A stretch of DNA of 64,000 nucleotides from assembly GCF_900108295.1 (NCBI RefSeq), contig NZ_FNWK01000001.1, positions 620,001 through 684,000 on the forward strand, read 5' to 3'. The notes under the pieces were generated by a model that worked only from the letters and a program-made list of their open reading frames with translations, was not told the DNA's origin and searched no databases. Source of the DNA: Sphingopyxis sp. YR583. GTDB lineage: Bacteria > Pseudomonadota > Alphaproteobacteria > Sphingomonadales > Sphingomonadaceae. This document shows, piece after piece, positions 24,673 to 34,165 of this stretch (position 1 is its first letter; the number at the start of each line of letters is the position of its first letter). The position numbers and the translations under genes are program-made.

Positions 24673-25498
24673 CATCCTCGGAAAATTGGGCGCGCATCGT
24701 ATCCAAGAAGGCCTGGGCGAACTCGAAGGTCGACCGGCGGTTGGGAATCTCGATGATATTGCCGGGTTTGATGCGCGTGGTGGCATCGGCAATACGCTCG
24801 TCGAGGAGACTCCCCAGGATCGCCTTGCCATAATCGAGCGGACTGGCCGACCTCAGATCGGGCGCATCTTCCTTGGGAAACGAAAAGCCAAGCGCGACCT
24901 GCCCCGCCTGCAGATCAGCCATCGCTGCGCTGGCGGGCAGATTCTGAAAAAGGCCACCATCCAAGATTTCCGGATTGGCAGCCGTTCCCGGCAGGCGGAA
25001 GGCAAAGGGAATGGCAGCTGAATCGACGAGCGCATCGACGAGGCGTGCTTCCGAGGTCTCCGTGGCAGCAGACGCGTTGTGGAAACGAATGTCCGACCGC
25101 ATGATACGAAGCTGAGGCACCTTCAACGGAAGGTCACGGATCGGGCATTCGGCGTCGACGCCGCCGAGCCTGAAAAGCTCCAGAATCAACTCCCGCACAT
25201 GTTTTTCATCGAAGAGCGGGTAGCCGAAGAGCAGACGCGGGACGGCATTGCGCTTTCGCAACCGCGTAGACGGGAAGTGCTGCTCGACCTTCCCTTTGAG
25301 GGTGTGCGCCCGATCGACAATCGCTGTGATATCGCACCCTGTCGCATGCATCGCGGCCGCGATCGCGCCAGCCGATGCACCGCTGACGCGGATGACCTCG
25401 AAGCGACCTTCATCGACCGCCACGTTACAAGCCTTGGCAGCCGCCATGAGTTCGATGACCCGAGCGCCACCACCCTGATATGCCAGACTGACCTGCAA
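24647..25498 (-). CDS. Patatin-like phospholipase with altered C-terminus
   Basis: 283 residues. Patatin motifs are present: the oxyanion loop QGGGAR (8-13), the nucleophile motif GASAG (serine 42) and the catalytic aspartate in ILDGGLFQNLP. It should be a Ser-Asp lipid acyl hydrolase. The last seven residues (ACLRQRA) are encoded by the antisense of the truncated dprA copy, so the native C-terminus was lost in a recombination at about 24672. Activity may survive because the catalytic dyad is intact. Confidence 0.8.
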   Translation of the reverse strand: MQVSLAYQGGGARVIELMAAAKACNVAVDEGRFEVIRVSGASAGAIAAAMHATGCDITAIVDRAHTLKGKVEQHFPSTRLRKRNAVPRLLFGYPLFDEKHVRELILELFRLGGVDAECPIRDLPLKVPQLRIMRSDIRFHNASAATETSEARLVDALVDSAAIPFAFRLPGTAANPEILDGGLFQNLPASAAMADLQAGQVALGFSFPKEDAPDLRSASPLDYGKAILGSLLDERIADATTRIKPGNIIEIPNRRSTFEFAQAFLDTMRAQFSEDGACLRQRA

Positions 25499-25581
25499 TT
25501 CCCCCTCCCCACAGCCGGATTTGGTCGCCTTTCTCCCGACATCAGAGAGTCAGTCAGGCAAGCGACGCTTTTTCTAACGAG

Positions 25582-26514
25582 TCAGACCCTTCTGCCCGCA
25601 ATCTCCTCAAGCGCGGCGATGCGCTCGCTGCAGATCTCATGGACGATCGCGCCAAGCGCCTCGACGCGCTCGCCGAGCCAGGCCAGTTCCTCCTCGGTGA
25701 TGCGATAATGTTTGGAGTAGCGCGCCTTCACATAGGCGTCCTTCAGCTTCTCGAACATCGCACGCTCACGCCGCTGTTCGCGGGGCCATGCGTCGACCAG
25801 ACGCCGATCCAGCCGCTCGGCCTGGGTGCGCAGGAAACCGAGATTGTGAACGTGCGGCGTGTAGAATGTGACCACGAGAAGAACGCAATGATAGAGGCGT
25901 TGGGTGGCTTGGTGGAGCTGAAAGGCCGCGTTGTTGAAGCGACCTTGATCACGATTGAAAACGTAGTTGTCGAAGAACTCTTTGCCGCTCGGCAGCCACT
26001 CCTCAAAATATTCCGTCGCCATCGCCAGCGCCTGTTCAGGCGTTTTCGGCTTGGGAGAATGCAACGGTTGGGCGCCTTCGCTCTCATAGACCGCAATCCC
26101 GTCCCTCGCGATATCCATGAAAAAATAACGCCCGTGCGCGAGCCCATCGTTCACCTCCTGCAAGGTATGAACGATGAAATTGACCGGCGTCCGGATCGTC
26201 TTCGTGATCCCGAATTCGCGGGTCAGCCGTTCCTCGGCCTTCTCCCAAAATTTGACAGGATCGGTCAGCCGCGGATCGGACACGATGATCAGCAGATCGA
26301 AATCCGACTGATAGCCCTTTGCGGTGTGCGGCTCGTCAACCCAGCCGCCACGGGCATAGCTGCCATAAAGGACGATCTTGAGAATCCGCCCCTGCTTCTT
26401 CCACTCGCCCGAGGCAAGCGCGGTCGCGTCGCCGAACTCCTCGAACAGGATCGCGACCACGCGCTCGAGATCGCGCTGCTTGGCCGGCGGAAGATGGGAA
26501 AGGTCGTTACGCAT
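25582..26514 (-). CDS. Nucleotidyltransferase-HEPN fusion protein
   Basis: 310 residues. The N-terminal MNT-type nucleotidyltransferase has LYGSYARGGW (around 49-58) and SDFDLLIIV (around 70-78), with the acidic pair. A C-terminal HEPN-type helical domain includes FQLHQATQRLYHCVLLV and KARYSKHYRITEEEL. HEPN proteins are often RNases, and MNT partners can silence them by AMPylation (as in HepT-MntA). Here both activities lie in one chain, so it may be a self-contained TA or sensing protein. Confidence 0.85.
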   Translation of the reverse strand: MRNDLSHLPPAKQRDLERVVAILFEEFGDATALASGEWKKQGRILKIVLYGSYARGGWVDEPHTAKGYQSDFDLLIIVSDPRLTDPVKFWEKAEERLTREFGITKTIRTPVNFIVHTLQEVNDGLAHGRYFFMDIARDGIAVYESEGAQPLHSPKPKTPEQALAMATEYFEEWLPSGKEFFDNYVFNRDQGRFNNAAFQLHQATQRLYHCVLLVVTFYTPHVHNLGFLRTQAERLDRRLVDAWPREQRRERAMFEKLKDAYVKARYSKHYRITEEELAWLGERVEALGAIVHEICSERIAALEEIAGRRV

Positions 26515-26815
26515 GACGGACCAAGAGTCTCGCGGAAGGTCGTGGCTTTGGCAAGGGAGCGCACCTCCATACCCAGAAAACCAGAGCTAAGGGTTCGAGA
26601 AAATCGCTACTCGCTGATGGGCTGCGGCTCCATCCCTTAGACAAGGGAGGGAGCGCATTCCGCATGCGGTGAACAAGCGAGCCGGCTGGCTCACCGCCGT
26701 CCACCACCATCGTCCGGCCACCCACGCAAGGCGCTGCGGAGCGCAGCCGCCAATAGCGGAGCGGAGCAGCGCCTTGCCTGCGCGCCAATGGCGCGCAGGG
26801 CACCGTCCTCATCGA
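26515..26815. other. Spacer with hairpins upstream of the nucleotidyltransferase-HEPN gene
   Basis: About 300 bases with no gene. It contains the nested inverted repeats listed at 26726-26799 and the likely promoter of the nucleotidyltransferase-HEPN gene. Confidence 0.5.
26726..26799. repeat. Two stacked inverted repeats
   Basis: GCAAGGCGCTGC (26726-26737) pairs with GCAGCGCCTTGC (26766-26777). Immediately after, CCTGCGCGCC (26777-26786) pairs with 26790-26799 across AAT. They lie about 20 bases past the stop of the secreted-protein gene and probably fold at the 3' end of the receptor-M16 transcript. Confidence 0.7.
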
Positions 26816-27697
26816 TCATCTCTCCAAGCGGACTTTGTATGTCTTGCGGTTATATTCGATGTTCCATATTCCCGTCTGACCTGGGGCCAGACGGTGGCAA
26901 GCACGATCGATCGTGCTTTTGAGGCAAAGCTCACTATCAGCCTTACTCGAGGGCATTCTTGAAAGGTCAGCATAATCTACCGGAACGTCAAGAAGACGCC
27001 AATCGGAGAGCGGTTGGCCGTCCAGCGTGATCTGGACAATCGCGGTGTCAGACTTCATCGCCGCAGGTGCCGACTTCACCACGTCGTCGGTGTGAAGCAT
27101 CGCCGAGAAGCGCATGTCGGAACTCTTGGCATCAACCTGATGCACCTCGACGGCAATGACGTTTCCTCGCGGCTTGAAAAGCGCCGTCGGCACAAAAAGC
27201 TTCGCCCAGTCACGCCCAGACAATTTGGCCGTATAAGGCTTCACAGGTCCGGCAGGAACACGAACACGCCCGACTTCCGTGCCATTCACATAAACGATGC
27301 AACCATCATCGCAATCGACGGAAAGACGCAAATCCTTGCCTCTCGCAATAGCCGGAATCGTAACTGCCCTGCGAAAATAGGCGACCGGATAACGGCTGCT
27401 CGGCGACGGGCCAGTCGTGAAGACAGTCGAAAGACCAGGACTTCCGTTATCGTCGTAGCCAATATGGGTCGGGCCCGACTTCCAGCCCGACGTGCCCTTT
27501 CCCAATTTCCAGTCAAGACTCGGATCACCAGTTGCAGCAAAGTAAGACCAGACATCGCCTTTGGAGATAACAGCAATACCTTCTTCAGACACGGGATTGG
27601 TCCAGATACCTTCCTTAGCCTGGGCTCCACCTGCCAAATCCGGCACGACCATTCCCAGTGCACACACAGATACCAACACCAAAATCGCACGACTCAT
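26816..27697 (-). CDS. Secreted beta-sandwich protein, third gene of the receptor-M16 unit
   Basis: About 293 residues from the ATG at 27697. A signal peptide (RAILVLVSVCALGMVVPDLA) is followed by a carbohydrate-binding/galactose-binding-like domain (YFAATGDPSLDWKLG, FRRAVTIP, LSVDCDDGCIVYVNGTEVGR), a layout seen in extracellular hydrolases. No catalytic domain follows. It starts about 85 bases after the M16 peptidase gene on the same strand, so it may bind or present the ligand handled by that module. Confidence 0.65.
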   Translation of the reverse strand: MSRAILVLVSVCALGMVVPDLAGGAQAKEGIWTNPVSEEGIAVISKGDVWSYFAATGDPSLDWKLGKGTSGWKSGPTHIGYDDNGSPGLSTVFTTGPSPSSRYPVAYFRRAVTIPAIARGKDLRLSVDCDDGCIVYVNGTEVGRVRVPAGPVKPYTAKLSGRDWAKLFVPTALFKPRGNVIAVEVHQVDAKSSDMRFSAMLHTDDVVKSAPAAMKSDTAIVQITLDGQPLSDWRLLDVPVDYADLSRMPSSKADSELCLKSTIDRACHRLAPGQTGIWNIEYNRKTYKVRLER

Positions 27698-27783
27698 GAC
27701 AACCACACCCTTTTCCTTCAAACTTAAAATATTATACAACATATACATAATATATGAGCTTGAATTGACATTCATAACATAAA

Positions 27784-30555
27784 TTACGAGACGAGGCTGA
27801 ATATAATAATTTCTTCTCTTTTTGCTGATCTAATAGCCTTTAGAACACGATCAGGTTCAGCCGGCATGATCACACGACTTATATTCAAATTCCCTTCTGA
27901 AAAAGAGTATTTGCCGGGCCCCTGCAGCTCATCGATCAACTTCACATTGGCGGGTTTGAGCGCCATTATTCGCGCCGCATCATCGACGTCGAGACCGGCG
28001 GATTGCAGCTTGCTGAACTCGTTCCAGGTTGCCTCGATCAGCCGCTTAATGTCCGATGGATCGCAAACGAAGTTAACGACAAGAAATATGTGATCGGGTC
28101 GGCCCGAGAAGGTTTGAATGCTAGTCCCGGGTGAATATGCTCCGTTCTCCTCGACTCTAAGGCGATGCCAGAACTTACCCATTGGCGGGAATATGGCCCC
28201 CAGACTTTCCAGAAAGCCATCGACATCCTTCACGCCGTCGAGATGAAGAGGAATATATATCCGGACCGACGCCTGAGGACTGCCGTCACCGCGCTTGGTG
28301 ATAAATTGCCTGCCGATTGGAAGAGAGCCGATGCCTGATGCCTCACTCCTGACTTGCGACATCGACGTGTCGGACGGAAATGCATGCTTCAGCGATCGCA
28401 GGCCATTCAGGAGATCAGGTCCAACCGCTCCGCGCGCCACAAGCGTCCATTGCCGAGAGTTTCCGAAGATCTTCGTCCAAATGCTGCGCGCCGCCTTTGC
28501 ATCGGGTGTGGCCGTCAAGTGAGCGCATGTGCCGTTTAATGACGCGGGTGGCATCAAACCCAAGCCCATAGCCCGCTCAGCAAGATCGACCAGCGCGTTC
28601 GCACCACAGCGTTGATCCAGAGAGGCCAGCTTCAACTCGCGCGTTGCCAGATCATCAGAATCAGGACCACGAACGAGGTGGTGAAGAAGATTCAGCGCGA
28701 GTGCCTGCTTGTCAGACGGGCCGCTCACAACGATGCTGCTGAATTCCCGCTGGATACGCACATCGAAATTAAGTTGATTTTGCTTCAGATATGCGCGCAT
28801 CTGTTCGGCATCGAGGCCGCCAAAACCGCTCAAGCGCGCAAGGCGCATCAAGCCTGGGGCCAAAGCCTGTTCGGACGCCAGAAGCTCTTTCACCGAGGAC
28901 CCGAAAATCGTGACCCCGAAGCCGGCTCCGCTCTCTTCCTTCTCAACAAAGATCGGCGGAGAATCGGCTCCGGCAAGACGATAAAGATTGTCACGAATCG
29001 GTAGGAGTTTCGGCTCGGCGGAATTCCGCGGCAATTTGATGATCTCGGGCAACTCGGCAGGGCCGTTGAATGATGCAGAATCCTGGCCCGACAGCGCAAC
29101 AGGATGAGCAAGGATTTTGCGAATATTCCGCAATCCGACTTCACGATCACCGAGGGGCGCTACGGCCACAAAGCCGAGATTGCGCGGCTCGCTCAAACGA
29201 CGCATCTCGGCGCGGACCTCGGCGATGGTTATCGAGTCCACCTCGCCAGGAGCCATTCCCATCCTGCAATCGGGTTGACCAAAACGTCCGTTTTCGCTTG
29301 CTCTCACCAAGTCCGCATAAATCGAATCCTGGCGCAGGCACTCGGCCATGTCGAAGGCGCTGGTTGCCGCCTTGATATCGCTTTTCGCCCGCTCAATCGC
29401 CCCAGCCGCGGACTCGGACGACAAAAAGTCGATCGCACCGGCAATTTGAGAAAAAGCAGGCGAAAACTCACCAGACAGTGACGAGAATATTATATCGATG
29501 CCAGCGTGGCTGCCCGTGCCGTCCAGCAGGCGCGGTCTAATCTGCACGTCGCGCGCCGGAAATCCGATACGGCCCGAGCGGCCCGCCATTTCAGCCATCA
29601 ACGCTTGAGCGAGAACGATCTGCACAGTCTGCCGCCGGCTGTCGGCAGCCTCATCCCCCCGATATCCCAGCAAGACCATGGACGTGCTCCCACGTATCCC
29701 AGGTAGGTGGTCAACCGGCCCCCGTGTAAGATCGGATGAAGGCAGCAGCGGAGAAGCTGGCGATCCGCCGCCCGGCATGTCGGAGAAACGCCGGATTATT
29801 TCCCGCTCAACGCGCTCAGCATCGACGTTACCAACAATATAGAGAATCTCATTATTTGCCCGATATCGATCCGCGTAAAATTTCAGTACGTCGGTAACAC
29901 GAGTCTTTCTCAGGCTCTCCAAGCGCGCCTTAACAGTATGCCTGCTCATGGATGATGATTTGGCCATGTTGGATACAATCAGGCCCGTCCCAGAATATGG
30001 GCCAATCATCAATATTTCACTTTTTACAATATTGATCTCCGATACTATATCATGCTCTTGAAAATTCGCACCGTGAGCAATCGTCCGCAAATGCCCTATG
30101 GCCTCCGTCACGCGCACCCTCGGTACAGTGAAGCCATATTTGTCTGGATTGGCGAAAAATGGCGAAGGCGCCCCAAAGTATTTTGGGAAATCTATCCGCT
30201 TAATCAGTTTTCCATCCGGTGCTCGCATTGTATGAAGCGCCAGCATGTGCTCCAGAAGATGAGGAAGCTCCATCAAATCCCCGCCGTCTGCCGCATTTGT
30301 GTCGACATGAAGCACGACCGAGACAAATTCACTTTGCCTCTCGGCGGGCAGCGTTCCCGTGGGCGCGATGACATAGCGGAATCCATTTGAAAGCGAGCCA
30401 GCCCGGATTTGTCCGCGCAACTCAGCCAGCTGCGCCGCAGGCAGATTCTCCTGCGCCACCGCCGGAAGGGCCGCCAGCCCAGACAGCACAACGCCCGCGC
30501 AAACCGCCAACCAGCTTGCCACGCCGCACAGCGGGCGTACGCATCTGTTTTTCAT
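27784..30555 (-). CDS. M16 (insulinase/pitrilysin) family metallopeptidase
   Basis: 923 residues. A signal peptide (LAALPAVAQ) directs it to the periplasm. The zinc site is intact: inverse motif HLLEH at 99-103 with a downstream glutamate in SEINIVKSE. The length fits a clamshell enzyme made of two M16 halves. It lies about 80 bases behind a TonB-dependent receptor gene. In Pectobacterium, FusC is an M16 protease that digests ferredoxin imported by the receptor FusA; a similar import-and-digest role is inferred here. Confidence 0.88.
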   Translation of the reverse strand: MKNRCVRPLCGVASWLAVCAGVVLSGLAALPAVAQENLPAAQLAELRGQIRAGSLSNGFRYVIAPTGTLPAERQSEFVSVVLHVDTNAADGGDLMELPHLLEHMLALHTMRAPDGKLIKRIDFPKYFGAPSPFFANPDKYGFTVPRVRVTEAIGHLRTIAHGANFQEHDIVSEINIVKSEILMIGPYSGTGLIVSNMAKSSSMSRHTVKARLESLRKTRVTDVLKFYADRYRANNEILYIVGNVDAERVEREIIRRFSDMPGGGSPASPLLPSSDLTRGPVDHLPGIRGSTSMVLLGYRGDEAADSRRQTVQIVLAQALMAEMAGRSGRIGFPARDVQIRPRLLDGTGSHAGIDIIFSSLSGEFSPAFSQIAGAIDFLSSESAAGAIERAKSDIKAATSAFDMAECLRQDSIYADLVRASENGRFGQPDCRMGMAPGEVDSITIAEVRAEMRRLSEPRNLGFVAVAPLGDREVGLRNIRKILAHPVALSGQDSASFNGPAELPEIIKLPRNSAEPKLLPIRDNLYRLAGADSPPIFVEKEESGAGFGVTIFGSSVKELLASEQALAPGLMRLARLSGFGGLDAEQMRAYLKQNQLNFDVRIQREFSSIVVSGPSDKQALALNLLHHLVRGPDSDDLATRELKLASLDQRCGANALVDLAERAMGLGLMPPASLNGTCAHLTATPDAKAARSIWTKIFGNSRQWTLVARGAVGPDLLNGLRSLKHAFPSDTSMSQVRSEASGIGSLPIGRQFITKRGDGSPQASVRIYIPLHLDGVKDVDGFLESLGAIFPPMGKFWHRLRVEENGAYSPGTSIQTFSGRPDHIFLVVNFVCDPSDIKRLIEATWNEFSKLQSAGLDVDDAARIMALKPANVKLIDELQGPGKYSFSEGNLNISRVIMPAEPDRVLKAIRSAKREEIIIFSLVS

Positions 30556-30593
30556 GATATTCCCAATGATCCTGGAGCAACGATGCAGATCGG

Positions 30594-30623
30594 GAAGGAA
30601 AGGGAGTTACCTCCCCTTCCTTC
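30594..30623. terminator. Hairpin between receptor and M16 peptidase genes
   Basis: GAAGGAAAGGGAG (30594-30606) pairs with 30611-30623 with one mismatch across TTAC. It has no T-run. It could attenuate transcription between the receptor and the peptidase. Confidence 0.45.
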
Positions 30624-30634
30624 TTCCAGTGCGT

Positions 30635-33600
30635 CTATTTCTTCGAGGCTCCGAATGCCCAACGCATGCCAACCGTAAAGTTATGCGCCGCATAGTTCGC
30701 CTTGAAGTTTCCGAGACTGGGCGTCAAAGGCGATGCATTCCTGGGCCCCATAGGTGTATTAACGATTGTTGACTCTCCTAGGTTGTGAAGGGTCCATTTA
30801 GCACCCGGCACATTGAAGTACCGATATCCCAGATCGAGTTCCAATCGCTTATTCAGCTTAACCGAAGCGCCCGCCATTACCTGCCAGGCAAGGGAGATGG
30901 AATTGCTCCGTCCCCCCACGAACTCCTGGATTTCGCGAATGAAGTCCGGATCGTGGTAGATTTGCCCTTCATATAGCGTGGGTATAGACCACGGGCCGGT
31001 ACCGCCGATTCCATCCATCTTCCCCTGCAGGCCAACCGAATAGCGGGACAGGCCGAGGCCACCGCCAATATAGGGCCTGAAGGCACCGCCGGGCTTCCCG
31101 AAATCATAAATTGCATTGGCCATCAAAGACCAATTCTCGATATCGCCGGGAACATCATCACAGTCGTGCGGCTGTTGGCTGAGCTGTGCATTCGCAGGTA
31201 TCCCGCACACGCCGAAGGGCGCGACGGCATTGCCACCGATCCTGGCAAATGGCGACATACGGTGAGCCCCTTCAAGCTCGAACCGGATATTATCAGTCAG
31301 TCGGTACCCGAGAGCCACGATCTGCGCCACATTTGCCTTGGTGTGGAAGTCCCAGACGACGGGACTTGTACCATCCTGCGCCTTTCCTTCCGCCTTGGCA
31401 CGCATTCCCGGCGCCACCGTGTAGCCGGCGCCAAAGGCCGCATACCAGTCCGACGGGTCACCGAACGGCGCCAGGCCGTTGGTCGGACTGCGACCATCAG
31501 CAGCGGCCCGGCCAGAATCCGACCATTTCACGCTCGCCATGAAGGTGCGTGGCCGACCATAAAAACTCCCGGTTATGCCCGGAGAGACAGTCGAAAGGTA
31601 TTTCGCATCGGTCAGATTCTCGACAAACAGCCTAAAATCAACGCCGTTGGCGATCTTGTAGTCAACTCCAAGATCGAACACGGCGTAGGCCTTCTCGCCG
31701 AATTCAAAACGACAATCGTTGCCCGGGCAAGGAATCGGATTTGCGTTTTGATCATAAGGATAACGCTGGCCCGTCTGATAAATCCGGCTCCGGTAACGGC
31801 CACCCAATTGAAACGCCAGACCGTCCACAAAGCCCGGACGCCAATCGACAAAGACGCTGCCAGAAGATGCCGGGAGATTGGTTATCTCCACAGGTTCGGT
31901 CCGTGGCGGCGTTATATTTGCTTTGCTATAGTTGAAGTTCGCATTGATACTCAAACCATCGAACAACTCTCCGGATACCTCCAGATCAAATCCTTTGCCG
32001 TTCGAATATGGCACCATGACAGAGCAACGACTCCCCTCAGGAATCCCGGCATAGGGCGGACACCCAGAATAGGACGCAAGCACCCCCCTGTTCCGCTCCT
32101 TGATTCGATGCAAGGAGGCTGAGAAGAGAATTTTTCCGGTCGCATATTTGAGACCGATTTCTTTATTCTGGTACTCAATCGGCGGAAGAGAACTATAGAT
32201 GTAATTGGGAGCCTCCCCCGATCTTTGATAATAATAATCCTGCCTATTAAAACCATCAGCGTAACTTGCAAATAGTGTCACCCGCTTCATCGGCTTTAGT
32301 GTTGCAGAAAAGCTCGGCCGCCAAGTAGATCCAATAGATGATAATTTAATATTTGAAACCCTTCTATCATAGTCCGGCGACGTTTCCCGTCCAGTGAATG
32401 TCCTATAAACTCTCACAAAATCATTCTTCAACATATCTCGCCGCACGAGCGCCGTTATGGCAACAAGATCACGCCAGCCAATCGTATCACCAAGAACTAT
32501 TCCAAGACTTCTCCTTATCGATCCATCATATATCGTTCCAGCCGACACTTGAGAAGTGAATGAACTGTATGACGGATTTAACAGATCATTCAAATTTGTT
32601 ATTATAGCTCGCTCATACGAACCAGAACCCGAAGGAGAAATATCTTGGGAAGGAATTTCATTATATGAAACATTCGCAAATACATCGTGCCTGAGGCCAA
32701 ATGTATTGAAGCGACCCGTCAATTTTGCATCTATGCCGAGCTGATCTGACTCTACATCGTACAATGATGCTTTGGTTATTGATCCTGGATAAAACACCTG
32801 ATCGGGACGCAGAACAGACAGAAGATACGCCTCTATATTAAATGAATCCGTGTCATTATTACTCATCGAATAGAATGCGCCAATCTCAAAATCCCAGTCC
32901 TTGGCTACATCCACGTAAAATTTGCTGAATATTTCTGTATATTTGTCGTTCCGTCCCACCGACTTGTCGGCAATATTAACGCTCCGAGGAAGTTCGATCA
33001 CTGGGCCATCGAAGTAGCGCAGTACACCGATGTTCGCACCGTCGATTTTCGAACGATTGTGGGAGAATCCTAACTCCAGCCGCGCATCATCACCGAGCGG
33101 AGCATCGAACAGGCCCGTAATCAGGTAATTGCGCTGGTTGAAATCCTCCAGGATGTTACCCTCTTTCCGGAAGCTGGCAACGCCGCGGAAAGCGATCGGC
33201 GAGCCGAGGATGCTTGGGGTCGAGAAATCACCGACCAGAGCATAGCGGCCATAGCTTCCGACATCCGCCTTTACAGAGATCGCCTGGACAGGACCCGGAC
33301 GCTTGCGGATCAGGTTGATAGAGCCGCCTACAGACCCGGCGCCGGTCGTCAGCGCATTGGGGCCTCGCACCAGTTCAACCCGCTCAAAGCCATCCAGGTT
33401 CTGCGTCAGCGCGCCCGGAAGCGTTAGCGAACGCGCGGGACCACCCTCAACCTGATATTGCTCGATCCTATATCCACGGGAATAGATGACCGGCTCGCCC
33501 GGCGTCCCGGCATCCTGAATGGTAATCCCGGGCATGCGGCTCAGCGCCTCAGTCAGATCGGTTATGTCCTGCTTCTCGATCTGCTGCTGGGTCTGGACCG

Positions 33601-34165
33601 TGACTGAGCGCGGGATATCCTCGATCGGAATCGGGGCGCCCATGGTGACGCTTGCCACCTTCGCCCGATATCCGTCAGCCTCCTCATCCTGCCCACCGCG
33701 AATGCCGCCAAGCTGCGCAATCCCGTCACCGCGCACGGGCGCCTGATAGGCCCCACCGCCCTGCGAGCCCTCGACGGTCACCGTCCCGAGGATCCGCTCG
33801 CCATCGGCAGCCGCGACCTCATCGCCCGACGCCTGCACCAAGGTCGCGGTATTCCCCGACAGCCGCGCCGAAAGCCCGGTGCCCGCGAGAAGCTGCCCCA
33901 GCGCCTGCTGCGGCGTCATCGAACCCGAGACGCCGGCCGAGCGCTTGCCGCTGACCAGTTCGGACGAATAGACGAGCTGGACGCCGGTGCGCGCCGAATA
34001 GGTCTGGAGCGCGCCGGCGAGGTCGCCCGCGGGGATGGAGAAGCTCTGGGCGTCCTGCGCATAGGCGGCCGCGGGCAGCGCCACCGCTGCGGGCACGGCA
34101 AGCGCCACCGCGAGCGCGAGGCGCGAACTATGGTAAAAGCGTCGACTGGTCTTGTGATCGGTCAT
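30635..34165 (-). CDS. TonB-dependent receptor with STN domain and an extra C-terminal beta-barrel
   Basis: 1176 residues. In order: signal peptide (AAVALPAAAYAQ), STN signalling domain (FSIPAGDLAGALQTYSARTG to LLAGTGLSARL, about 40-110), plug (IPRSVTVQTQQQIEKQ and GFERVELVRGPNAL) and a 22-strand-type barrel ending near FMASVKW (about 880). Another ~290 residues follow, resembling a small outer-membrane barrel (RPYIGGGLGLSR, AGASVKLNKRLELDLGYRYF, FTVGMRWAF). Receptors normally end at the first barrel. The STN domain implies control by a FecI/FecR pair; candidates lie at 44476-45429 and 51065-51805. Confidence 0.85.
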   Translation of the reverse strand: MTDHKTSRRFYHSSRLALAVALAVPAAVALPAAAYAQDAQSFSIPAGDLAGALQTYSARTGVQLVYSSELVSGKRSAGVSGSMTPQQALGQLLAGTGLSARLSGNTATLVQASGDEVAAADGERILGTVTVEGSQGGGAYQAPVRGDGIAQLGGIRGGQDEEADGYRAKVASVTMGAPIPIEDIPRSVTVQTQQQIEKQDITDLTEALSRMPGITIQDAGTPGEPVIYSRGYRIEQYQVEGGPARSLTLPGALTQNLDGFERVELVRGPNALTTGAGSVGGSINLIRKRPGPVQAISVKADVGSYGRYALVGDFSTPSILGSPIAFRGVASFRKEGNILEDFNQRNYLITGLFDAPLGDDARLELGFSHNRSKIDGANIGVLRYFDGPVIELPRSVNIADKSVGRNDKYTEIFSKFYVDVAKDWDFEIGAFYSMSNNDTDSFNIEAYLLSVLRPDQVFYPGSITKASLYDVESDQLGIDAKLTGRFNTFGLRHDVFANVSYNEIPSQDISPSGSGSYERAIITNLNDLLNPSYSSFTSQVSAGTIYDGSIRRSLGIVLGDTIGWRDLVAITALVRRDMLKNDFVRVYRTFTGRETSPDYDRRVSNIKLSSIGSTWRPSFSATLKPMKRVTLFASYADGFNRQDYYYQRSGEAPNYIYSSLPPIEYQNKEIGLKYATGKILFSASLHRIKERNRGVLASYSGCPPYAGIPEGSRCSVMVPYSNGKGFDLEVSGELFDGLSINANFNYSKANITPPRTEPVEITNLPASSGSVFVDWRPGFVDGLAFQLGGRYRSRIYQTGQRYPYDQNANPIPCPGNDCRFEFGEKAYAVFDLGVDYKIANGVDFRLFVENLTDAKYLSTVSPGITGSFYGRPRTFMASVKWSDSGRAAADGRSPTNGLAPFGDPSDWYAAFGAGYTVAPGMRAKAEGKAQDGTSPVVWDFHTKANVAQIVALGYRLTDNIRFELEGAHRMSPFARIGGNAVAPFGVCGIPANAQLSQQPHDCDDVPGDIENWSLMANAIYDFGKPGGAFRPYIGGGLGLSRYSVGLQGKMDGIGGTGPWSIPTLYEGQIYHDPDFIREIQEFVGGRSNSISLAWQVMAGASVKLNKRLELDLGYRYFNVPGAKWTLHNLGESTIVNTPMGPRNASPLTPSLGNFKANYAAHNFTVGMRWAFGASKK

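Noticed and set aside
23915..25021. Single 369-codon protein reading from dprA into the patatin region
   Set aside because: The second third is the antisense of the patatin gene; the frame is a by-product of the recombination junction.
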